Positions 41,367 to 51,404 of a DNA stretch of 64,000 nt are shown here, piece by piece. The stretch lies in contig CAVWBO010000007.1 of the NCBI GenBank assembly GCA_963753185.1, forward strand, positions 2,636,353-2,700,352. Reading direction: 5' to 3'. The stretch comes from SZUA-442 sp963753185. Its GTDB lineage: Bacteria > Actinomycetota > Acidimicrobiia > Spongiisociales > UBA5794. The stretch's first letter is position 1; each line of letters starts with the position of its first letter. The position numbers were made by a program, and so were the translations under genes. Below the pieces are notes generated by a model that ran no database searches, was not told the origin of the DNA, and saw nothing but the letters and a program-made list of their open reading frames with translations.

Positions 41367-43973
41367 ATGTACCAGCAGCCCCAGCCGACGGGTGTCGTGA
41401 CCTTCCTCTTCACAGACATCGAGGGCAGCACGGCCCGATGGGAGCGTGATCCTGCGGCGATGGCGGACGCCCTTCGCCGCCATGACGAGATCACGAACGA
41501 CGTCGTGACCGGATCCGGAGGGGTCGTCTTCAAGTCGACCGGCGACGGCTGCTGCGCCGCCTTTGCAGACCCGGGCGCTGCCGTCGATGCGTCGCTTCTC
41601 CTCCAGGATCGGATGTCGGCCGAGGCGTGGCCCGATGCGGTCGCACCACTTCGAGTCCGATGCGCCGTGCACACGGGCCCTGCCGATATCCGGGACAGCG
41701 ACTACTTCGGCCCGACGCTCAACCGGGTCGCTCGCCTGATGGGGGCCGGGCACGGCGGACAGGTGCTGATGTCAGAAGCGACGCGCCAGCTGGTGCGGAA
41801 CATCGCGGCACCGGTGCGGGACCTCGGCGTCCATCGGCTTCGGGACCTCCTCGAGCCCGAGCACATCTACCAGCTTGTTAGAGGCGACGAAAGGTTCCCC
41901 CCACTCAAGACCCTCGACATCAGGCGAACGAACCTTCCGATGCAGACCACGCCGCTCATCGGGCGGCGTGACGCCCTCGACGAGGTGATCCGGCTCGTAC
42001 GCAGCACTCCCCTCGTGACCCTCACGGGTCCGGGAGGTGCAGGCAAGACCAGGCTCGCCGTGCAGGCCGCGGCCGAGCTCGCGGACGAGTTCGACGAGGT
42101 CCACTTCATAGACCTGACACACGTCCGGGAGTCGGGAGCGATCACACCGGCGATTGCCGACGCACTCGGCACGGCGGGACGATCCGACGACCCGTTCGGC
42201 CTCCTCATCGATCACCTGTCCGCGCGACGATGCCTCCTCATCCTCGACAACACGGAGCAGATCGTGAACGCGGCCACCCCTATCGGACGGATCGTCGACG
42301 AGGTCTCGTCCGCGTCGATCATCGTCACGAGTCGCGAGTTCCTCCACCTACGGGCCGAACGTCACTATCCCGTCGCTCCCCTCGACATCCCGCCCCCGAC
42401 GGCGATCGCTGCCGACGAGGCGATGGCCTACGCATCCGTCGACCTGTTCGTTCAGCGTGCGCGCGCCGCCGACCCCTCGTTCGCGATCAGCGATGCGGAC
42501 GCCGGTGCCATCGCGACCATCTGCCGTCTGGTCGACGGTCTCCCGCTCGCCATCGAGCTCGCAGCAGCTCGCGTCCGGCTGTTCCCGCCGCGCGAAATCG
42601 CGTCCATGCTCGAGCGAGATGTCGGCGTGCTCGGCTCCGGCCCTGTCGATGCACCCTCCCGGCATCGGACGCTCACAGCGACCGTCGCGTGGAGCTACGA
42701 CCTGCTCCAGCCGAACGAGCAGGCCCTGTTCCGGCGCCTTGGCGCCTTCGTGGGCGGATTCTCCCTCTCTGCCATCGAGGCCGTATGCCTCGACGGACTG
42801 GACTTCACACCCATCGAGGCGGTCGAGGCACTCGCCGACAAGAGCCTCGTTCGCAGGGTGCACGGACGTTCACCTGAGCCGCGCTTCGCGATGCTCGAGG
42901 CGATTCGCTCCTTCGCTGTCGAGGCTCTGGGATCGAGCGACGAGGCGCTCGTCGTGCGGCGACGTCACGCGCTCCACTTCACCGACCTGGCCGAACGGGC
43001 GGAGGCGGAGCTGCGAGGGAGGGAACAGACAGCCTGGGTCGCAACCCTCGACGACGAGTCGCCCAATCTGTATGCCGCCCTCACGTGGGCCTTCACGGAA
43101 GGGGAACCGAGCCTGGGCTTCAGGACCGTGGCCGCACTGCGCGACTTCTGGCTCTACCAGGGGCGGTATCGCGAGATGGGCCGCTGGGCAGACCTCGCCG
43201 TCGGCCGGCTGTCGGACGAGGACGCCGGGCTGCGAGCGGGCGTGTACCTGACCGCAGGCTTCCACTCGTACGGGGTCTATCGGGAAGACGCCGGGGACCT
43301 CATCCGACGTGCCATAGACCTGTACGAGGAGGCAGGCGACGACCTCCACCGAGCCCTCGCGCTCGTCTGGTTGGCGGGTGCGCACGAGCTCCGGGCCGAT
43401 CCGGGGGGTCTGGAAGCGCTGCACGAGGGGCTGGAGCTCGCGAGGCGGGTCGGTGCGATCGAGATCGTTGCGCAGGCCCTCAACATGTGGGGAGAGCTGG
43501 AACGCGCCTCTGGGAACTACGAGTCGGCGCGCACGATCCAGGAGGAGGCACTCGCACTGTCACGCCAGACAGGGGAGCAACGCCGGGTGGCGATGGTGCT
43601 CCACAACCTCGGCATCATTGCCCACCATATCGGTGACGACATGGCGGCACGACGACTCCTGCGCGAGTCGCTGGACCTGTCGGTGTCGATCGACTTCGAC
43701 CTGCAGACCGCGCACTCACTCCTCATGATCGGCGAGCAGCTACTGCTCGAAGGGAATGCCGAGGCGGCAGCACAGCTCCTGGGATTCGCCGATGCGTACT
43801 TCATCGCAACGGGGGCGCTGGCCCAGCCTGCCGACGTGGGAGACCACGAACGGGTCCGCCGAACTGTGGCCGACGCACTCGGCGCCGAGGCGTACCGGCG
43901 ACTGACCACAGAGGGCGCGGCCCTCGACATCGACGCTGCAGTTGGCCTTGCTCGAACGGCGCTCGACGCCTGA
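41367..43973 (+). CDS. Class III cyclase-NB-ARC-type ATPase-TPR protein
   Basis: 868 residues. The cyclase domain (about 9-170) retains every catalytic position: D17 (FTDIEGST), K56, D60 (TGDG), D112, N119 and R123 (DYFGPTLNRVAR). It is the most intact cyclase here besides the zinc-ribbon one. The STAND ATPase has Walker A GPGGAGKT (221-228) and Walker B LILDN (291-295), then winged-helix-like and TPR regions. It resembles AfsR/LuxR-type regulators in which a cyclase domain replaces the DNA-binding domain. Confidence 0.92.
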   Translation: MYQQPQPTGVVTFLFTDIEGSTARWERDPAAMADALRRHDEITNDVVTGSGGVVFKSTGDGCCAAFADPGAAVDASLLLQDRMSAEAWPDAVAPLRVRCAVHTGPADIRDSDYFGPTLNRVARLMGAGHGGQVLMSEATRQLVRNIAAPVRDLGVHRLRDLLEPEHIYQLVRGDERFPPLKTLDIRRTNLPMQTTPLIGRRDALDEVIRLVRSTPLVTLTGPGGAGKTRLAVQAAAELADEFDEVHFIDLTHVRESGAITPAIADALGTAGRSDDPFGLLIDHLSARRCLLILDNTEQIVNAATPIGRIVDEVSSASIIVTSREFLHLRAERHYPVAPLDIPPPTAIAADEAMAYASVDLFVQRARAADPSFAISDADAGAIATICRLVDGLPLAIELAAARVRLFPPREIASMLERDVGVLGSGPVDAPSRHRTLTATVAWSYDLLQPNEQALFRRLGAFVGGFSLSAIEAVCLDGLDFTPIEAVEALADKSLVRRVHGRSPEPRFAMLEAIRSFAVEALGSSDEALVVRRRHALHFTDLAERAEAELRGREQTAWVATLDDESPNLYAALTWAFTEGEPSLGFRTVAALRDFWLYQGRYREMGRWADLAVGRLSDEDAGLRAGVYLTAGFHSYGVYREDAGDLIRRAIDLYEEAGDDLHRALALVWLAGAHELRADPGGLEALHEGLELARRVGAIEIVAQALNMWGELERASGNYESARTIQEEALALSRQTGEQRRVAMVLHNLGIIAHHIGDDMAARRLLRESLDLSVSIDFDLQTAHSLLMIGEQLLLEGNAEAAAQLLGFADAYFIATGALAQPADVGDHERVRRTVADALGAEAYRRLTTEGAALDIDAAVGLARTALDA

Positions 43974-43981
43974 TCCCCATC

Positions 43982-44004
43982 AACCCTCAGGGCACCCGAG
44001 GGTT
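43982..44004. terminator. Hairpin between convergent genes
   Basis: AACCCTC (43982-43988) and GAGGGTT (43998-44004) form a 7-bp stem with a 9-base loop between the cyclase gene and the YdeI-like gene. Confidence 0.4.
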
Positions 44005-44029
44005 CTCGCAGGTGATGCGGGGCAGGGCG

Positions 44030-44605
44030 TCAACGATCGCGAAGACCCTTGCCGGCAAGGATCTTCTCGGCGTACTTGTCGACCCTGGCACTGCGGGTCG
44101 CTGCCTGCTTGGCGCCCGAGACGTACAGGTTGTACTCCCGCTGGCGACCAGGGGTCAGGGATTCGAATGCAGCCTTGAGTGGTGGGTCGTGGTCGAGGCG
44201 GTCCTGGAGCTCCTGCGCAAGCTCGAGCTCGGGAGGAGGATCCACCTGCAGCCCTGCCTCCTCGGCGTCGATGGCCTCATCGATGTAGGACTCGATGGTG
44301 TTCGTCATGCCGATCACCTGATCGACCGAGGTGAACTCCATGCGTCGGGCCGATCGTGAGTTCGGTCCCTGCTCGTGGAGGACGCCCTCAGGATCCTCGA
44401 GCACGGCGCCCTTGAAGAACATGAGGGAGAGGAACTCGTTCATCTCCTGGATGATGACGATGTTCTTCCCACCGTGGGTGTAGCACGGCTGCCGCCACTT
44501 GATCTCCTCGGTGAGCCCGCGACCGAGCAGGATCTGCCGGAGCGCAGTCATCTCGTCTGGCCACTTCTGCGACCGCTCGATGTAGGCATCGACGTCGGGA
44601 TTCAC
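44030..44605 (-). CDS. DUF1801/YdeI-type protein
   Basis: 191 residues. The N-terminal half (ALRQILLGRGLTEEIKWRQPCYTHGGKNIVIIQEMNEFLSLMFFKGA) is the DUF1801 domain. The C-terminal part (LKAAFESLTPGRQREYNLYVSGAKQAATRSARVDKYAEKILAGKGLRDR) is the YdeI/OmpD-associated helical tail. A cytosolic protein of unknown biochemical role. It starts at a GTG with AGGAG 7 bases upstream. Divergent from the HNH gene. Confidence 0.88.
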   Translation of the reverse strand: MNPDVDAYIERSQKWPDEMTALRQILLGRGLTEEIKWRQPCYTHGGKNIVIIQEMNEFLSLMFFKGAVLEDPEGVLHEQGPNSRSARRMEFTSVDQVIGMTNTIESYIDEAIDAEEAGLQVDPPPELELAQELQDRLDHDPPLKAAFESLTPGRQREYNLYVSGAKQAATRSARVDKYAEKILAGKGLRDR

Positions 44606-44754
44606 CGGCGACTCCTATCTGTAGTGGGCATGGATGTCTGGCTGGTGCTTCTTCCAAGATACCGCCGCGGCTGGGTGGGTTCGAGCCACGCTATGACATC
44701 CCAATCACGGCTACTTCGTACTTTCTTGTCATACCCGTGCGATACGGTGACACC

Positions 44755-45909
44755 ATGACGAACAACGGATCGTGCATGGTGAAGCACATGGCAGCAGATG
44801 GCAGCGACCTGCTCGCACGACTGTCCGACGACGAGGTCGAAGGAGCCGTCCTCGCGCTGAAGGAACACGTCGACGCCTCGAACGCTGCCCTGCACCGCGC
44901 TGTTGCGGAGCTCGATCGGCGGGCGATTCCGGAGCGGACGCGGGTCTTGACGACGAGGCAGTGGCTTCGACGCTTCTGCCGGTTCACCCGATCCGAGGCG
45001 GCCCGAACCGTCACGACGGCGCGAGCCCTCGCAGCGATGCCCACGGTCGCCAAGCGCGCCGATGCTGGAGAGATCCCGATCGGGCATCTACAACGCCTCG
45101 CCGCGGTCCAGCAACGACACAGCGAGGACTTCACACTCCACGAGCCCGTGTTCGCAGACGTCGCCACCTACCTCGACGCCTCCGATCTGAGGCGCGCCAT
45201 CGACCACTGGAGGCAACAGATTCTTGCCGAAGCGGGCGTCGATGCGCAGAAGCAGGTCGCCCGCCGCCGCCTGTCGATCGGCCAGACGTTCGAGGGCATG
45301 TGGCACCTCGATGCCGATCTCGATCCCGAGTCGGGCCACATCGTCGCCACGGCGCTCCGCGCCCATGCCGATCCCGGGATGATCGACCCGGCCGACGACC
45401 GGACCCATGGCCAGCGAATGGCCGACGCCCTGACGGACGTGGCACGCTTCTCGCTCGACCACGACGAGGGCCTTGGCACCTCGGCCGGAGCCAAGCCGCA
45501 CATCACCGTCACCCTCGACATCCGGCAGCTCGTCGGCGACGGAGACCTCCTTCCCGAGATCGATGGCGCCTCGGTCAGCACAGACACGATTCGCCGCCTC
45601 GCCTGTGATGCCGGTGTCACGCGGATCATCACGGATGGCGAGTCGCTACCGCTCGACGTCGGCAGAACGGTCCGCACCGTCACCCCGGCCATCCGCCGGG
45701 CGCTCGACGGACGAGACGGCGGGTGCACATGGGATGGGTGCGATGCTCCCCTCGCCTGGTGCGATGCCCACCACATCGTGCACTGGGCGGACGGCGGCCG
45801 AACCAGCCTCGACAACATGACCCTGCTCTGTCGCCGCCACCACACGGCAACCCACGAAGGACGCAGACCGCCCCCAGCGCCCAGGGCCCAGCCGCCGCCC
45901 GAGATGTAG
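44755..45909 (+). CDS. DUF222-HNH endonuclease (13E12-type)
   Basis: 384 residues. The DUF222 region is helical (about 15-290). The C-terminal HNH domain is GCTWDGCDAPLAWCDAHHIV, HWADGGRTSLDNMTLLCRRHH, with the His-Asn-His set and two zinc CXXC-like pairs. These genes occur in many copies in actinobacterial genomes and were first noted as the 13E12 repeat; their mobility or defence role is unproven. The ATG at 44755 is chosen; TACGGT 6 bases upstream may be a -10. Confidence 0.9.
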   Translation: MTNNGSCMVKHMAADGSDLLARLSDDEVEGAVLALKEHVDASNAALHRAVAELDRRAIPERTRVLTTRQWLRRFCRFTRSEAARTVTTARALAAMPTVAKRADAGEIPIGHLQRLAAVQQRHSEDFTLHEPVFADVATYLDASDLRRAIDHWRQQILAEAGVDAQKQVARRRLSIGQTFEGMWHLDADLDPESGHIVATALRAHADPGMIDPADDRTHGQRMADALTDVARFSLDHDEGLGTSAGAKPHITVTLDIRQLVGDGDLLPEIDGASVSTDTIRRLACDAGVTRIITDGESLPLDVGRTVRTVTPAIRRALDGRDGGCTWDGCDAPLAWCDAHHIVHWADGGRTSLDNMTLLCRRHHTATHEGRRPPPAPRAQPPPEM

Positions 45910-46164
45910 GGGACGCCGCCGAGCTCGAGGCGACCCAGGGCACCCGAGCCAGTCGACTGAACCGTCGGTCGCCTGCGCGTGCCGTCCGCAGTCACGCCCT
46001 TTCGCCCCCTCCGCCGGTGGGCGAGGGTCGACGTTTCGGGAACCAGTTCGGCGTCGGCGACGTCTCACTGTCCGGAGGCTTCGAACACACGCCATGAACC
46101 ACCAAACCATCTCCGTCTTCGTCGCGCTCTTCCGCGGTCGACTCGCCGTCGGGTGGGACCGCTG

Positions 46165-46863
46165 ATGCGCATCCTGGTCGTCGAGGACGAGCACGACCTC
46201 GCGAGCGCGATCGCCACGAGCCTGAGGCGCGAGGGGTACGCCACCGATGTGGTCTCCGACGGTGCAACCGCCATCGACCATGCCGCTGTCAACGAGTACG
46301 ACCTCGTGTGCCTCGACCTCAACCTCCCCGATATCGACGGCCTCGACGTCTGCCGGGAGGTGACCAACGGTGCGACGCGCCTCTCCGAGGCCTACCCGTC
46401 GCCGAAGGTCATCATGCTCACGGCCCGCGGAAGCGTCGAGGACCGCATCCGCGGATTGGACCAGGGAGCGGACGACTACCTCGCGAAGCCCTTCTCCCTC
46501 CACGAGCTCAACGCACGGGTGCGTGCCCTCCTGCGCCGCGACATCGGTCTCGGGAGCTCCGTGGTCGTGGTCGCCGGTATCCATGTGGATACGGCTCGCC
46601 ACGAAGTCACCCACAACGGGACAGCGGTCGACCTCACGGCGAAGGAGTTCGCGCTCCTCCGCTGGTTCGTCCTCCACCCAGACGAGGTCCACAGCGCCGA
46701 GAGGCTCCTCGAGCACGTCTGGGACGAGCACGCCGACCCGTTCACGAACACGGTCCGCGTCACCCTGTCGAACCTCCGTCGAAAGCTCGCCGATGCCAAC
46801 GGAGGGGTCCAGCCGATCGAGACCCTCACGGGGAGCGGATACAGGCTCCGGAGCGAAGCATGA
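46165..46863 (+). CDS. OmpR-family response regulator
   Basis: 232 residues. Receiver domain (1-125): acidic pair E7/D8, phospho-acceptor D51 (LVCLDLNLP), Thr in MLTARG and Lys in AKPF. Trans_reg_C winged helix (about 135-230): ALLRWFVLHPDEVHSAERLLEHVWDE, then TNTVRVTLSNLRRKL, then TLTGSGYRL. The ATG follows GGGTGGGA. It overlaps the next gene, its histidine kinase, by ATGA. Confidence 0.93.
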   Translation: MRILVVEDEHDLASAIATSLRREGYATDVVSDGATAIDHAAVNEYDLVCLDLNLPDIDGLDVCREVTNGATRLSEAYPSPKVIMLTARGSVEDRIRGLDQGADDYLAKPFSLHELNARVRALLRRDIGLGSSVVVVAGIHVDTARHEVTHNGTAVDLTAKEFALLRWFVLHPDEVHSAERLLEHVWDEHADPFTNTVRVTLSNLRRKLADANGGVQPIETLTGSGYRLRSEA

Positions 46864-48008
46864 CCGCCGCCCAGGGCCCTCCCGGCGCCTCATCTACCAG
46901 CCCAACCTCTACCCGGTCCTCTGGGACTCGGGTCCGTCTCGCCGCTGCGATGGCGATCACCACGCTGCTCGTCGCCGCTGTGGTCGCCGTGGCTGCCTTC
47001 GGGATCTCCTCGTGGCGGTCCGACACAGCGAGCGAACCGCTCGTCGGCACCGCGCGGGTCGAGGACGAGGTCGTCGTCATCATCGCCGACGAGGGCATCC
47101 AAGCCGCCAAAGAGGCAAGGGCGGAGACCCTCCGGTGGAGCCTCGTCGCGCTCGGGCTTTCGGTCGTCCCCGCCGTGGCCGTCGGCTGGATCGTCGCTGG
47201 GCGCCTGCTCACGACCGTCGAGACAGCGCACGCCGAGGTCGAAGCGACGGAGGAGGAGCGCACACGCCGCCTCCAGGAGGTCGTGCACGAGCTGCGCACG
47301 CCGCTCGCCGTCATGGGCACGAACCTCGAGCTGGCAGCGTCGGGATCCGACATCGACCCCGAGGCCGCCGGGTTCATCGACGCCGCGCTCCGGGCGCTCG
47401 ACCGCATGGATCGCACGGTCGACGACCTCGCGGGACAGGGTCGCCTCTCCGTTGACGCCACCCACGAAGCCGTCGATGTGGCTTCCGTCGCCAGGGACGT
47501 CCTCGACGAATACTCGGGGCCGGCACGCCAGCGCGGACTCCACCTCGTCGCCGCGGCGAGCGAGCCGGTCGTAGCCGAGTCCGCCGAGGCCGCGCCGCTC
47601 AGGACCGTCATCGGCAACCTCGTCGGCAACGCCGTGCGACTCGCCCCACGCGGGTCGGTCGTCACGGTCGACTGTGGCACGAGCTTCGACTGGGCGTGGA
47701 TCGCCGTGACCGACGAGGGGCCCGGGCTGCCGATCCCGCACCACGCACGGGTCTTCGACCGTGGGTGGCAGGGACCCCACGAACGACACCGCGCAGACGG
47801 ACGGGGAGCAGGGCTCGGACTGACCATCGCCCGCCAGCTGACCGAGGCCCAGGGAGGGCTGGTGACGATCGAGTCCGAAGAAGGTGCAGGGACCACGTTC
47901 ACCGTATGGCTGCCGCGCACAGCCGACGCCGACCGAGCGGACGTCGTGGCGTCTGACGGACTCCATCCGATCGCCGTGCCGTGGAGACCCGCACCCGTCG
48001 GGTCCTGA
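46860..48008 (+). CDS. Sensor histidine kinase
   Basis: 382 residues. There are two membrane helices (about 28-50 and 93-113) flanking a 40-residue outside loop, then a linker. The HisKA box EVVHELRTPLAVM has acceptor His143. The ATP-binding domain has the N-box NLVGNAVRLAPRG, DEGPGLP and GAGLGLTIARQL. The very short sensor loop suggests it reads the membrane or a partner protein. It forms a standard pair with the upstream regulator. It also precedes the HtrA-like gene, which has its own promoter-like TTGACA at 48033. Confidence 0.92.
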   Translation: MTAAQGPPGASSTSPTSTRSSGTRVRLAAAMAITTLLVAAVVAVAAFGISSWRSDTASEPLVGTARVEDEVVVIIADEGIQAAKEARAETLRWSLVALGLSVVPAVAVGWIVAGRLLTTVETAHAEVEATEEERTRRLQEVVHELRTPLAVMGTNLELAASGSDIDPEAAGFIDAALRALDRMDRTVDDLAGQGRLSVDATHEAVDVASVARDVLDEYSGPARQRGLHLVAAASEPVVAESAEAAPLRTVIGNLVGNAVRLAPRGSVVTVDCGTSFDWAWIAVTDEGPGLPIPHHARVFDRGWQGPHERHRADGRGAGLGLTIARQLTEAQGGLVTIESEEGAGTTFTVWLPRTADADRADVVASDGLHPIAVPWRPAPVGS

Positions 48009-48091
48009 AGCAATCGTTCGAGGCAGTTCCCCTTGACACCGGCTTTATACGCGGTGTCGTACGTTCACACGAAACGATCACGGAGGCTCCG

Positions 48092-49384
48092 TTGACCCAG
48101 CTCGATACCGACACGCGGCCAGAACGCATCGAGCATCGCTCGTGGCGCGATCTACCCGCATCACCACCGGTGACCGACCAGTTCCCCGTCGGCACGCATG
48201 GGGCGGACATCGCTTCGGCAGACACCGCCGTACTCCCGCCGACCCCGACGGTCACACCACCATCGTCGACGACTCCCGAACCGCGACGCCGCCGCTGGCT
48301 GATCCCGACCGCCGCCGGCCTGGCCATCGTCGTCGTTGCGTTCCTCGTCACGAGGGACAGTGGAGCCACCACCGACACGATCCCCGCAGCCGACATCGGC
48401 AACCCCGCCGCGGTCGCCGAGGCGCTCGGCCCGGCAGTCGTCCAGATCGACGTCCTCGGCGGACTCGAAGCCGGTGGCGGCGTCGGCTCCGGTGTGATCT
48501 ACGACGAGACGGGGCTGATCCTCACCGCCCACCACGTCGTTGCATACGGCGACGAAGTCACCGTCCGTACACACGACGAGCGAACCTTCACCGGGATCGT
48601 GGTGGGTCGCGCCCCCGAACGCGACCTCGCGGTGGTCGCCATCCCCGACGCCACGGACCTCACCGCCGCGACGATCGCCGAACCGGGATCCGTGGAGGTC
48701 GGTGAGCCCGCGTTCGCACTCGGTAGCCCGTTCGGCTTCCAGCAATCCGTGACCGCTGGCATCATCTCCGGCCTCGACAGGGAGCTCGAAACCCCTGTGG
48801 GCCTCCTGACAGGGCTCATCCAGACCGATGCTCCGATCAATCCAGGCAATTCCGGCGGCCCTCTCGCCGACGGCGAAGCGAAGGTGATCGGGATCAACAC
48901 GGCCATCGCCTCGATGTCCGGAGGCAACGACGGTGTCGGCTTCGCCGTACCGGTCGAGGACTTCGCCGACCTGCTCGACGAGGTCGAAGCTGCGGGCGGC
49001 GTCGACGCACCTGCGGTCCCCGCACCCGAGGGATCGGGGCTCGAGAGCCTCATCCCTGGCCTCGGTAGCATCCCTGGGTTCGACGAGCTCCAGGACCTCC
49101 TCGAGGACCTCCTGAACCCACAAGGCGGCCAGGGCGGTACGGGACAGGAGCTGGTGCCAGGGCTCGACGAGCTCCTGGACGAGCTGTTCCGGCCAGGCAC
49201 CACCCCAAGCCCCCAGCTGCCGAGCCCGCAGCAGGACCTCGACTCGCTCCCGAGCCTCGATGAACTCCTCCAGGAGCTCTACGGGGCGGCCGGGATCCCC
49301 GAGGAGCTCGGAAGGGTGCTCGACGAGCTGTTCGGCACGACGGTGCCCGGTGCGGTTCCCGACAATGGCGGGAGCGACGCATGA
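48092..49384 (+). CDS. Membrane-anchored HtrA-like serine protease without PDZ, with Leu-rich tail
   Basis: 430 residues from a TTG with GGAGG 5 bases upstream. There is a cytosolic Pro-rich N-terminus, one membrane helix (69-87), then a trypsin-like S1C protease domain: His148 (LTAHHVV), Asp178 (RDLAVV) and Ser254 (GNSGGPL), all present. Instead of the usual PDZ domain, the C-terminal 90 residues carry repeats such as LDELLDELF and LDELLQELY, probably amphipathic helices for binding. It overlaps the MoxR gene by 4 bases, so it belongs to that operon. Confidence 0.9.
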   Translation: MTQLDTDTRPERIEHRSWRDLPASPPVTDQFPVGTHGADIASADTAVLPPTPTVTPPSSTTPEPRRRRWLIPTAAGLAIVVVAFLVTRDSGATTDTIPAADIGNPAAVAEALGPAVVQIDVLGGLEAGGGVGSGVIYDETGLILTAHHVVAYGDEVTVRTHDERTFTGIVVGRAPERDLAVVAIPDATDLTAATIAEPGSVEVGEPAFALGSPFGFQQSVTAGIISGLDRELETPVGLLTGLIQTDAPINPGNSGGPLADGEAKVIGINTAIASMSGGNDGVGFAVPVEDFADLLDEVEAAGGVDAPAVPAPEGSGLESLIPGLGSIPGFDELQDLLEDLLNPQGGQGGTGQELVPGLDELLDELFRPGTTPSPQLPSPQQDLDSLPSLDELLQELYGAAGIPEELGRVLDELFGTTVPGAVPDNGGSDA

Positions 49385-50424
49385 CGACGACCGACACCAC
49401 GACAACCACGAATGGGCGCGCCGACCTGTCTGATGCCATCCAGCTCCGTGAGGTGATGTCCGAGCTCCAACGGGTCATCGTCGGCCAGGAGCGCGTCCTC
49501 GAGAGGGTGCTCGTCGCACTCCTTGCGGGCGGGCACTGCCTGCTCGAGGGCGTCCCTGGCCTCGGGAAGACCCTGACCGTATCGACACTCGCACGCACAC
49601 TCGGCGGCACGTTCACCCGGATCCAGTTCACGCCTGACCTGCTCCCGTCCGACATCGTCGGCACCCGCGTGTACCGGCAATCCACCGAGTCGTTCGACGT
49701 GGAGCTCGGACCCGTGTTCGCGAACTTCGTGCTCACCGATGAGATCAATCGCGCACCGGCGAAGGTCCAATCGGCCCTGCTCGAAGTCATGGCCGAGCGC
49801 CAGATCTCGCTCGGCGGGGTCACGCATCCCCTCCCCGATCCGTTTCTCGTGCTCGCCACGCAGAACCCGATCGAGTCAGAGGGCGTCTATCCCCTCCCCG
49901 AGGCGCAGCGCGACCGGTTCCTGATGCGGATCCCCGTCGACTACCCGACGGCCCTTGATGAGCACGAGATCGTCGCCAGGGCAGGAGGTCCCACGATCGA
50001 GCCTTCCCCCATCCTGTCGCTGGACGACGTTCGACGCCTCCAACGTGCGGCAGCGGCCGTGTACGTCGACTCCCTCGTGCAGGACTACGCGGTCCGCCTC
50101 GTCCTCGCCACAAGGGAACCCGATGAGCACGACGTCGCTATCGATGGCCTCCTCGCCTACGGGGCGAGCCCCCGGGCGAGCATCGGGCTCGTGCACGCCG
50201 GAAGGGCCCTTGCGCTCCTTCGCGGCCGCGACCACCTGCTGCCCCAGGACGTGTACGACATTGCGTACGACGTGCTGAACCACCGCCTCGTGCTCTCCTT
50301 CGACGCCGTCGCCGACGGTGTCACGGTCGACGATGTCCTCGTCGAGGTCCTCACCACGGTGCCGGCACCGAGGGTCACTTCATCGCAGCTCGCCTCGAGC
50401 GCTGCACGGGCGACCGTGAGATGA
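49381..50424 (+). CDS. MoxR-family AAA ATPase
   Basis: 347 residues. Walker A GVPGLGKT (57-64), Walker B FVLTDEINRAP (116-126), sensor-1 ATQNP and the AAA_lid_2 domain at the end. MoxR proteins act as chaperones that activate VWA-domain partners. It is coupled by ATGA overlaps to the protease upstream and to DUF58 downstream. Confidence 0.95.
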   Translation: MTTTDTTTTTNGRADLSDAIQLREVMSELQRVIVGQERVLERVLVALLAGGHCLLEGVPGLGKTLTVSTLARTLGGTFTRIQFTPDLLPSDIVGTRVYRQSTESFDVELGPVFANFVLTDEINRAPAKVQSALLEVMAERQISLGGVTHPLPDPFLVLATQNPIESEGVYPLPEAQRDRFLMRIPVDYPTALDEHEIVARAGGPTIEPSPILSLDDVRRLQRAAAAVYVDSLVQDYAVRLVLATREPDEHDVAIDGLLAYGASPRASIGLVHAGRALALLRGRDHLLPQDVYDIAYDVLNHRLVLSFDAVADGVTVDDVLVEVLTTVPAPRVTSSQLASSAARATVR

Positions 50425-51404
50425 GCAGGCGACCCTTCGGGCGAAAGCCAGGACCGCCAGCCGACGTCGAGGCGTTGCCGAGGACACGGAGAACCACGTC
50501 CCCGTCGCAGGTACCGACCGACAGGCTCAGGCTCACGGTGCTCCGCCGCCTCGACGGACTGCTCGCAGGCGACCACGCAGGGCTCCTTCCCGGCCACGGC
50601 ACCGAACGTGGCGAGGCCCGCCCCTACATCCCGGGAGACGACCCCCGCCACATGGACTGGGCCGTCACCGCACGCACCGGCCTCCCGCACGTACGCGACA
50701 CGATCTCGGACCACGAGCTCGAGCTCTGGCTCGTCGTCGACAGCTCGTCGAGCCTCTCGTTCGGGACCGGCCGGGCTACGAAACACGAACTCGCATGGTC
50801 GGTCGCTGGCGCCTTCGCCCTTCTCGCCTCCGAGGGTGGGAACCGGATCGGTGCTGTGCGCACGACGCCGAAGGTCGGCGGTGCCAGACCCGAGATCCTG
50901 CCTGCGCGAAGCGGCAGTCGCCATGTCGGCGCTGTGCTCGCCGCCCTCCGCCGCGCGCCGGTCGACGGCGAGGTGGGTGACATGCCGGGAGCCCTCGACA
51001 TGGTCGCACGCATGGCCAAGCGGCGTGGCCTCGTCGTGGTCGTGTCAGACTTCCTCGGTCCGACCACTTGGGAACGGCAGCTGCGAGCACTGGGCCATCG
51101 CCACGAACTGATCGCCGTCGAGGTGACCGACCGCCGCGAGGTCGACCTGCCAGACGTCGGGCTCATCTCGGTCGTCGATCCAGAAACGGGACGCCGCAGG
51201 CTCGTCGACACCGCGAGGCCAGGGACTCGCGGCCGCTACGCCGAGCTCGCTGACAGGCGACGTCGCGATCTCGCTGCCACCCTCGCCTCGTGCGGAGCGG
51301 ACCACCTGACGATCCGCACGGATCGCGACTGGGTCCTCGACCTCGTCCAGTTCGTCGCCACCCGCCGAACCCGCCTCCTCGCACTCGGAGATCGACACCG
51401 ATGA
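50421..51404 (+). CDS. DUF58 protein
   Basis: 327 residues. The family signature is GEARPYIPGDDPRHMDWAVTART (65-84 and on). A VWA-like fold follows, with a metal-site-like DSSSS (107-111) and LVVVVSDFLG. It has no membrane helix. DUF58 proteins are constant partners of MoxR ATPases and VWA proteins. The ATGA overlaps on both sides show strict co-expression. Confidence 0.93.
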   Translation: MSRRPFGRKPGPPADVEALPRTRRTTSPSQVPTDRLRLTVLRRLDGLLAGDHAGLLPGHGTERGEARPYIPGDDPRHMDWAVTARTGLPHVRDTISDHELELWLVVDSSSSLSFGTGRATKHELAWSVAGAFALLASEGGNRIGAVRTTPKVGGARPEILPARSGSRHVGAVLAALRRAPVDGEVGDMPGALDMVARMAKRRGLVVVVSDFLGPTTWERQLRALGHRHELIAVEVTDRREVDLPDVGLISVVDPETGRRRLVDTARPGTRGRYAELADRRRRDLAATLASCGADHLTIRTDRDWVLDLVQFVATRRTRLLALGDRHR

